NCBI GenBank assembly: GCA_045657945.1
Contig: JAZOUB010000037.1
Span: forward strand, 152,588-216,587
Direction: 5' to 3'
Source: HGM04593 sp045657945
GTDB taxonomy: Bacteria; Bacteroidota; Bacteroidia; Bacteroidales; Bacteroidaceae
DNA length: 64,000 bases
Position numbers and translations under genes: made by a program. The notes beneath the pieces were generated by a model. It worked only from the letters and a program-made list of their open reading frames with translations, ran no database searches and was not told where the DNA came from. Positions 60,801 to 64,000 of this stretch are shown piece after piece (within the stretch, counting starts at the first letter, position 1; each line of letters opens with the position of its first letter).

Positions 60801-62625
60801 TGTAGTACACAGTCTCACCACCAGACAACGGGAAATATACAGTACCGTCTGCGGTGTAGTAGTCACCGTCGAGTGATGCAAGTGAATACCCCTCTACATC
60901 ACCATTGGAGAGATATACATACACTACCTCGCCATCCTCGGGCTCCACTTCGGGTGTCTCCTCCTCTTCCTTATCCTCGCCGCCCGACGCGCCGCCGTTC
61001 TCGACCTTTGTAGACTGGAAGTGCTCTATCTCGCGTTCAATCTGGGCATATATCTCAACATACTGCGACGCACTGTACACACCGGCTTTTTCCTTTGCGC
61101 CCGCAATGGTAGTGACTAAGCCATTGAGTATAGTACGTGAGCTCTCTGGGTATGTACCGGACAGATAAGGATATTGACTGAATGTTGAATTTGCAAGCAG
61201 TTCATTCACCTGAGCCTCATACATTGAAAGTCCTGCTGCCATATAATTTGACAACGCCTGGAAAAGAGAGCTCTGTGCCGATGTTATTTCATCAAGACTT
61301 TTCATTGACGGAATGTTCTGCTGGACACTGTTCACCAATGAACGCAATGTGGCATCCTCACCACCGGTGCAGTAGCCCTGATGATTTCCGTATGCCATAA
61401 GGTATGTCGTTGCCTCATTGATTATCGCACTAAGTTGTGTCTGCGCCAACTGTGGAATCGAAATCATCAGGTCCTCGACAGTCGATGCATCAAGCCCGGC
61501 CTTGTATATTGACCAATTGAAAGCCAAAGGCAACGCATAGCCCTTTGTATAATCACCGCTTTCAAGAGCCTCCTTATGAACGAGGTCAAATGTCTTCATC
61601 TTGGAATTTAAACCATCGCGCAGCTCCGCACCCACATAAAGAGTCAACATTTGGGCAGAGTTCTCGCCATCGTACTGCATCTCGAAATAGCCGTTATCTA
61701 TAGCCGTAATCTTGACTTTGGCAGCAGAAGCAAAATCATTTGTACTGTATTGCCAGCCGTTCAAGCCGTTGAAATGTGAAGCAGAATTCGCAAGGAACTT
61801 GCCGGCAACAGGCCAGTAAACAAGGTAACGGCCATCACCGGCTGGAATGAGCTGCATTACATGAAGTGACGAAGGTTCCACATCACCCTCCTCGGCATAC
61901 TGCAAATAGACAGGACCGCTGCCCGAATATGTTGTTCCATCGGCTGCGGTAAAACTCTTTATGGCATTACCTCTCAACACGAAGAGTTGCTTCTCGGCAG
62001 CAAGTTCCGCTTCGGTAACAACAGCATCGCCAAGCACGAACTCCTCACCGACAGAGGAGGGAGAGTAATCCGTTCCAAGTGTTATACCGACAACCGTCGG
62101 GCTGTTCTTGGGCTCACCAAGACGCGTTGCCCACTCGATGAAGAAAGCATCGACACTCCTATTAAGTTCCAGTTCAACATAGTGATAGTCGGCAACAGCA
62201 TTGAAAGAGCTCCACATAGAATGGAAGTAGGTCTTGTAGTTGTTGTCGGAAAGAGCTGAAAGGCCCGAGCCGTCTGTACTCTCCCAAGACAATGAGTTGT
62301 GGTCGGCATTTGACGATGCTTTATAAGGCACAACCTGGCCATCCTTGTCATATATCTTCAGTTCGGACAGGGAAAAGATGATGTTGTTGCCATTGGGAGC
62401 CTCGTTGTTTACGGTACCCACAACAGTCATACGCACCCTGTTGGTCTGTACGCCCGGAGAAAGCAACTGCGAAGTAAACTCGTAATATCCGGAACCGCTA
62501 TTGCTGTAGTCTATAGCCACACCGGGCAAGCCATCGGCTGCGGTCAGTGTAGCAGACCAGTTCTGTGCATTGACACCGGCCATTGCCGAAAGGACACAAA
62601 CCAATGAAATTAGAAACTTCTTCAT
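57898..62625 (-). CDS. Large secreted CotH-kinase-family protein with discoidin, dockerin-like and sorting tail
   Basis: 1575 residues. Signal peptide 1-20. Residues ~25-180 and ~730-880 are F5/8-type carbohydrate-binding-like beta domains (the second has LRIVQTSGEYSKNHLALAEL). Between them lie helical bundles (~390-540) and a Glu-rich linker. The CotH domain is ~890-1260: QIKGRGNSSWSASKKPYRL, WVLLANAQRGSLMANAIA, and PLWDFDWGFNYE with acidic metal residues. Then ~1300-1360 has two dockerin-type calcium loops (DVNLNNQLTVHD, DVNADGYIDLLD), a cohesin-like beta domain (~1375-1470), and a C-terminal tail (VPAGMYIVGNNKILVY). CotH proteins phosphorylate surface protein; here the substrate is unknown. 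Confidence 0.85.
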   Translation of the reverse strand: MKKFLISLVCVLSAMAGVNAQNWSATLTAADGLPGVAIDYSNSGSGYYEFTSQLLSPGVQTNRVRMTVVGTVNNEAPNGNNIIFSLSELKIYDKDGQVVPYKASSNADHNSLSWESTDGSGLSALSDNNYKTYFHSMWSSFNAVADYHYVELELNRSVDAFFIEWATRLGEPKNSPTVVGITLGTDYSPSSVGEEFVLGDAVVTEAELAAEKQLFVLRGNAIKSFTAADGTTYSGSGPVYLQYAEEGDVEPSSLHVMQLIPAGDGRYLVYWPVAGKFLANSASHFNGLNGWQYSTNDFASAAKVKITAIDNGYFEMQYDGENSAQMLTLYVGAELRDGLNSKMKTFDLVHKEALESGDYTKGYALPLAFNWSIYKAGLDASTVEDLMISIPQLAQTQLSAIINEATTYLMAYGNHQGYCTGGEDATLRSLVNSVQQNIPSMKSLDEITSAQSSLFQALSNYMAAGLSMYEAQVNELLANSTFSQYPYLSGTYPESSRTILNGLVTTIAGAKEKAGVYSASQYVEIYAQIEREIEHFQSTKVENGGASGGEDKEEEETPEVEPEDGEVVYVYLSNGDVEGYSLASLDGDYYTADGTVYFPLSGGETVYYTKSEYDSISIVRPVLPTMTSFKFNNKYNPTLNVDVECAEITNDINLSVNAIGKWLTASFQLSDDKAVAYVDTVLQVSKETRQSFAKTVSYKVTYPGYNIVKRIKVQDEIWTTPSVSGETKEVALTADMLSTNKPSTSSSESLANLLDSNPSTIFHSTWGSANNATVNVNAYIEIALPEQLENIQLYYKCRPQSGYNPLIWEIYASNDGNNWKLIRTLDYIADGMPRGGYGQEYTSPTISLGGKYSYLRIVQTSGEYSKNHLALAELRVYNVIPASAEEPVKIQDAVYENRRVPFGNIYNVTIDWLTDRIATVPRIDIDIDGGLFVTSKDYYLNAKFRISGNGVYDNFEDSVQIKGRGNSSWSASKKPYRLKFEEKVKPFGLTKGKSWVLLANAQRGSLMANAIAMKIGQMAGAKYPNHIIPVELYMNGIYMGSYMFTEKVGMANNSVDIDEEDGYVVELDTYSSSDEPIYRTGNYNLPVKVAEPDLAEYEDVDFAKARRAAILEDSREMQNTVYLGEGLEDVMDVDATARFFLTNDLVLNQEINHPKSTFYHKNESDPEGKIAFGPLWDFDWGFNYENGSQYCYSGQTSSVIKTSMEAYMFWQDLTNAEAFKKHYYRVWKEFMENNSIAELHDYIDSYYNFAKTSFQNNAYEWGSSYGFGESDRDRAKQWLTERANYIYNNLDEYDVNDLIYAMLGDVNLNNQLTVHDVTVITAYIRGDVYKRFSEAKADVNADGYIDLLDAEMTAGEVMMADAPSAMYAYGTPLAAGELYGNDAVLALGEDVIMPLNLMRYSSEDYTAMQFDIKVPDGVFINDIVPAEALASHNFTYEMLNMNTYRVVLYSDDNTTISSSDDVIVNLDANATSVIEEDARAIEILNAYAVDGNNEEVRFDDVKIAFSQSTGISDIYATYSVKGGDCITITSLEPQEFAVYSVDGRLVRKVRVNTGTTRIQVPAGMYIVGNNKILVY

Positions 62626-62833
62626 ATTGTAGTTAATTATTATGTTTCAAATTGTGCCGAGACTCATCTTATCTCATAGAGATAAGCCTCCAATCTGCAA
62701 AGGAACAAAATAATCACCTCCTTTCAAAAGATTTGTTCATTTATTTGACAAAACGGGCATTAGAATCAACCAAAAGCTCATAAAACAGGCAGTAACCGAA
62801 AACAGAAATTGCGAAATATTTTTGGCAACATAT

Positions 62834-62864
62834 TTTGTTTGTAAGCAAAAAAATCATACCTTTG
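62834..62864 (+). promoter_or_regulatory. Consensus promoter of tRNA-Pro(GGG)
   Basis: TTTG (62834-62837), 19-base spacer, TACCTTTG (62857-62864): a full match to the Bacteroidota consensus. The tRNA starts 15 bases after the -7 box. Confidence 0.75.
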
Positions 62865-62879
62865 CAACGCAAAACAGAG

Positions 62880-62954
62880 CGGGATGTAGCTCAGCCCGGT
62901 TAGAGTACGCGTCTGGGGGGCGTGTGGTCGCTGGTTCGAATCCAGTCATCCCGA
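62880..62954 (+). tRNA. tRNA-Pro (GGG)
   Basis: 75 bases. Acceptor CGGGATG/CATCCCG with discriminator A, anticodon loop CTGGGGG (anticodon GGG) between the CGCGT/GCGTG stem, T-arm with GGTTCGAATCC. No CCA encoded. Confidence 0.92.
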
Positions 62955-62961
62955 CTGAAAG

Positions 62962-62995
62962 AAAGCCTTGATAATCAAATGATTGTCAAGGCTTT
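62962..62995 (+). terminator. Terminator after tRNA-Pro(GGG)
   Basis: Arms 62962-62971 and 62986-62995 (AAAGCCTTGA/TCAAGGCTTT) with an inner AATC/GATT pair, then T-run TTTGTTTT. Confidence 0.75.
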
Positions 62996-63081
62996 TTGTT
63001 TTACCCGCGCCATCAAAAACAGCGGTTTCATCGGTGATTCAAATGGCATCGGCAAGGTTTATCATTATTGTCTTTTGATAC

Positions 63082-63225
63082 TTAATTCAACAGCCACCCC
63101 AGCCCATTGAAGATGGCTAACCCTGCAATGAATATCCATTGGCGTATTTCACGAACTTTAGCGCTTTCTGTGGTAATATCAAGAAAAACCGGCACTGTGT
63201 GAGAAAGAACATCCCCACCGACCTT
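63082..63225 (-). pseudogene. Possible gene remnant: open stretch with one membrane-like helix
   Basis: Minus-strand frame with no start, bounded by stops. It encodes about 47 residues including TVPVFLDITTESAKVREIRQ and a hydrophobic IFIAGLAIFNGLGWLLN end. Composition looks like real protein, so it could be the decayed end of a membrane protein, but no family is known to me. The rest of 62996-63353 shows no gene. Confidence 0.25.
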
Positions 63226-63353
63226 TCAGGGAATTAGGTTTTTGTACGTAATTTTGCATGTCCTGCCAGAGATGCAGGACACCGGTTGGACAAAACGGGG
63301 CAAAAAGAAAAACGCTAACAACTTGTTGTTTAAGTTATTAACGTTTGTGCAAG

Positions 63354-63426
63354 TGGTGCCACCAGGAATCGAACCGGGGACACAAGGATTTTCAGTCCTT
63401 TGCTCTACCAACTGAGCTATGGCACC
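63354..63426 (-). tRNA. tRNA-Phe (GAA)
   Basis: 73 bases on the minus strand. Acceptor GGTGCCA/TGGCACC with discriminator A, anticodon loop CTGAAAA (anticodon GAA), T-arm GGTTCGATTCC. No CCA encoded. Confidence 0.95.
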
Positions 63427-63442
63427 GTCTTGTTTGCGAGTG

Positions 63443-63474
63443 CAAAGGTATGACAACTTTTTGGTTTGAGCAAA
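63443..63474 (-). promoter_or_regulatory. Consensus promoter of tRNA-Phe
   Basis: On the minus strand: TTTG (63471-63474), 20-base spacer, TACCTTTG (63443-63450), 17 bases before the tRNA. Full match to the Bacteroidota consensus. Confidence 0.7.
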
Positions 63475-63546
63475 TATTTTGATAAAAATCTTCAAAAATT
63501 TTTCGTTTTTGTTTTTTTATACTATCTTCGCGGTATCTAAAAGTGA

Positions 63547-63619
63547 CGGAATGTAGCGCAGTTGGTAGCGCACTACGTTCGGGACGTAGGGGTCGGGCGT
63601 TCGAGTCGCCTCATTCCGA
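63547..63619 (+). tRNA. tRNA-Pro (CGG)
   Basis: 73 bases. Acceptor CGGAATG/CATTCCG with discriminator A, anticodon loop TTCGGGA (anticodon CGG) between CTACG/CGTAG, T-arm CGTTCGAGTCG. A near-consensus TATCTTCG box at 63523-63530 lies before it. Confidence 0.92.
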
Positions 63620-63634
63620 CACAGTTCAAAACAG

Positions 63635-63666
63635 ACGCGGCAAATGAATAAAATCATATGCCGCGT
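63635..63666. terminator. Terminator after tRNA-Pro(CGG)
   Basis: ACGCGGCA/TGCCGCGT arms (63635-63642, 63659-63666) and a T-rich run soon after. Confidence 0.6.
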
Positions 63667-63680
63667 TGCTATTTTAGACA

Positions 63681-63709
63681 AGAACTCCAGACTATCAGCC
63701 CGGAGTTCT
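63681..63709. terminator. Terminator of the rubrerythrin gene
   Basis: AGAACTCC/GGAGTTCT arms (63681-63688, 63702-63709), 21 bases beyond the stop on the minus strand; flanks are A/T-rich on both sides. Confidence 0.6.
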
Positions 63710-63729
63710 TTAATTATTTACTAAGTCTA

Positions 63730-64000
63730 TTACTTCTTGAAGTAGCGGTTAAACAAGCCCTCGAAACCTTTGCCGTGACGAGCCTCGTCCTTCGCCATCT
63801 CATGAACTGTGTCGTGGATTGCATCAAGGTCGAGCTGCTTTGCACGCTTGGCAATGCGATACTTGTCACTGTTTGCCTCGGCCTCGGCGTTCATGCGCTT
63901 CTCGAGGTTTGTCTTTGTATCCCACACGCAGTCACCAAGGAGCTCGGCGAATTTTGCGGCATGCTCGGCCTCTTCCCATGCATAGCGCTTGAAAGCCTCG
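63730..64000 (-). CDS. Rubrerythrin-family protein, C-terminal part (5' end outside window)
   Basis: The frame stays open to the window edge, so the start is outside. The visible ~90 residues have FKRYAWEEAEHAAKFAELLG, an E-x-x-H helix, and HDTVHEMAKDEARHGKGFEGL, a second E-x-x-H: the di-iron ligands of rubrerythrin. No rubredoxin domain follows; the protein ends NRYFKK. So it is a reversed type with rubredoxin at the unseen N-terminus or one without rubredoxin. It reduces hydrogen peroxide in anaerobes. Confidence 0.88.
   Translation of the reverse strand, partial: EAFKRYAWEEAEHAAKFAELLGDCVWDTKTNLEKRMNAEAEANSDKYRIAKRAKQLDLDAIHDTVHEMAKDEARHGKGFEGLFNRYFKK

Noticed and set aside
62922..63110. 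62-codon plus-strand frame starting inside tRNA-Pro
   Set aside because: It begins within a tRNA and crosses its terminator.

Overview
The window reads as chromosomal DNA of a Bacteroidales bacterium (Bacteroidota). The reasons are: promoter boxes of the Bacteroidota type (TAnnTTTG with an upstream TTTG about 19-21 nt away), almost no Shine-Dalgarno sequences in front of starts, secreted proteins whose C-termini look like Bacteroidales sorting or anchoring tails, a methylmalonyl-CoA mutase pair (succinate/propionate metabolism), an ExbB/ExbD operon with two ExbD genes, LpxK (Gram-negative lipid A), LuxS/MtnN, and a GH3-type acyl-acid-amido synthetase. Genus cannot be fixed from the sequence alone.

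Layout. 1-7.5 kb holds a 5'-truncated HAD hydrolase, a secreted OmpA-like/TPR protein, a metal permease with a fused HMA domain behind a perfect palindrome at its promoter, then mtnN-luxS following a nucleoside-gate-type membrane protein, and an acyltransferase. 7.5-18.1 kb is the accessory region. A long head-to-tail minus-strand set runs from an inner-membrane protein with a periplasmic OmpA domain (14.7-15.6 kb) through a 49-residue basic protein, a TerB-like protein, three proteins that each carry two copies of one small domain, a PD-(D/E)XK nuclease-like protein, a WG-repeat protein, a small basic helical protein, pyroglutamyl peptidase, an ion-channel-like protein, a chimeric gene remnant and a three-repeat protein. 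Upstream lies a transmembrane Ser/Thr kinase divergent from a small putative DNA-binding protein. This is the best candidate for an undescribed system here.

18.1-30.5 kb holds DusB, a U32 peptidase-family protein and an eight-gene minus-strand operon (Sun-type RNA methyltransferase, split DsbD, GH3, lipoprotein, CysS, M28 cyclase-like lipoprotein, SufE). 30.6-35.3 kb holds thyA-folA and an ExbB/ExbD operon whose ExbB carries a long N-terminal coiled coil, then tRNA-Ser. 35.5-47.3 kb is housekeeping: lpxK, purine nucleoside phosphorylase, thiL, an Imm17-like small membrane protein, Mrp, trmB, ilvE, a phosphoesterase, a cytidylate-kinase-like protein, a MATE exporter, mnmA and xseAB. 47.3-62.6 kb holds a PorE-like lipoprotein, a secreted endonuclease I, mutAB (both with Cys clusters), topB and a very large secreted CotH-family protein. 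The end carries tRNA-Pro(GGG), tRNA-Phe(GAA), tRNA-Pro(CGG) and a 5'-truncated rubrerythrin.

How the genes fit together: many adjacent genes overlap as ATGA or TAATG, which suggests translational coupling in a genome that makes little use of Shine-Dalgarno sites. The accessory cluster combines a membrane kinase, a membrane-to-cell-wall protein, a TerB-like protein, a nuclease-like protein and several lysine-rich cytosolic proteins. That mix is what a stress- or phage-response module could look like, but no function is demonstrated by the sequence.
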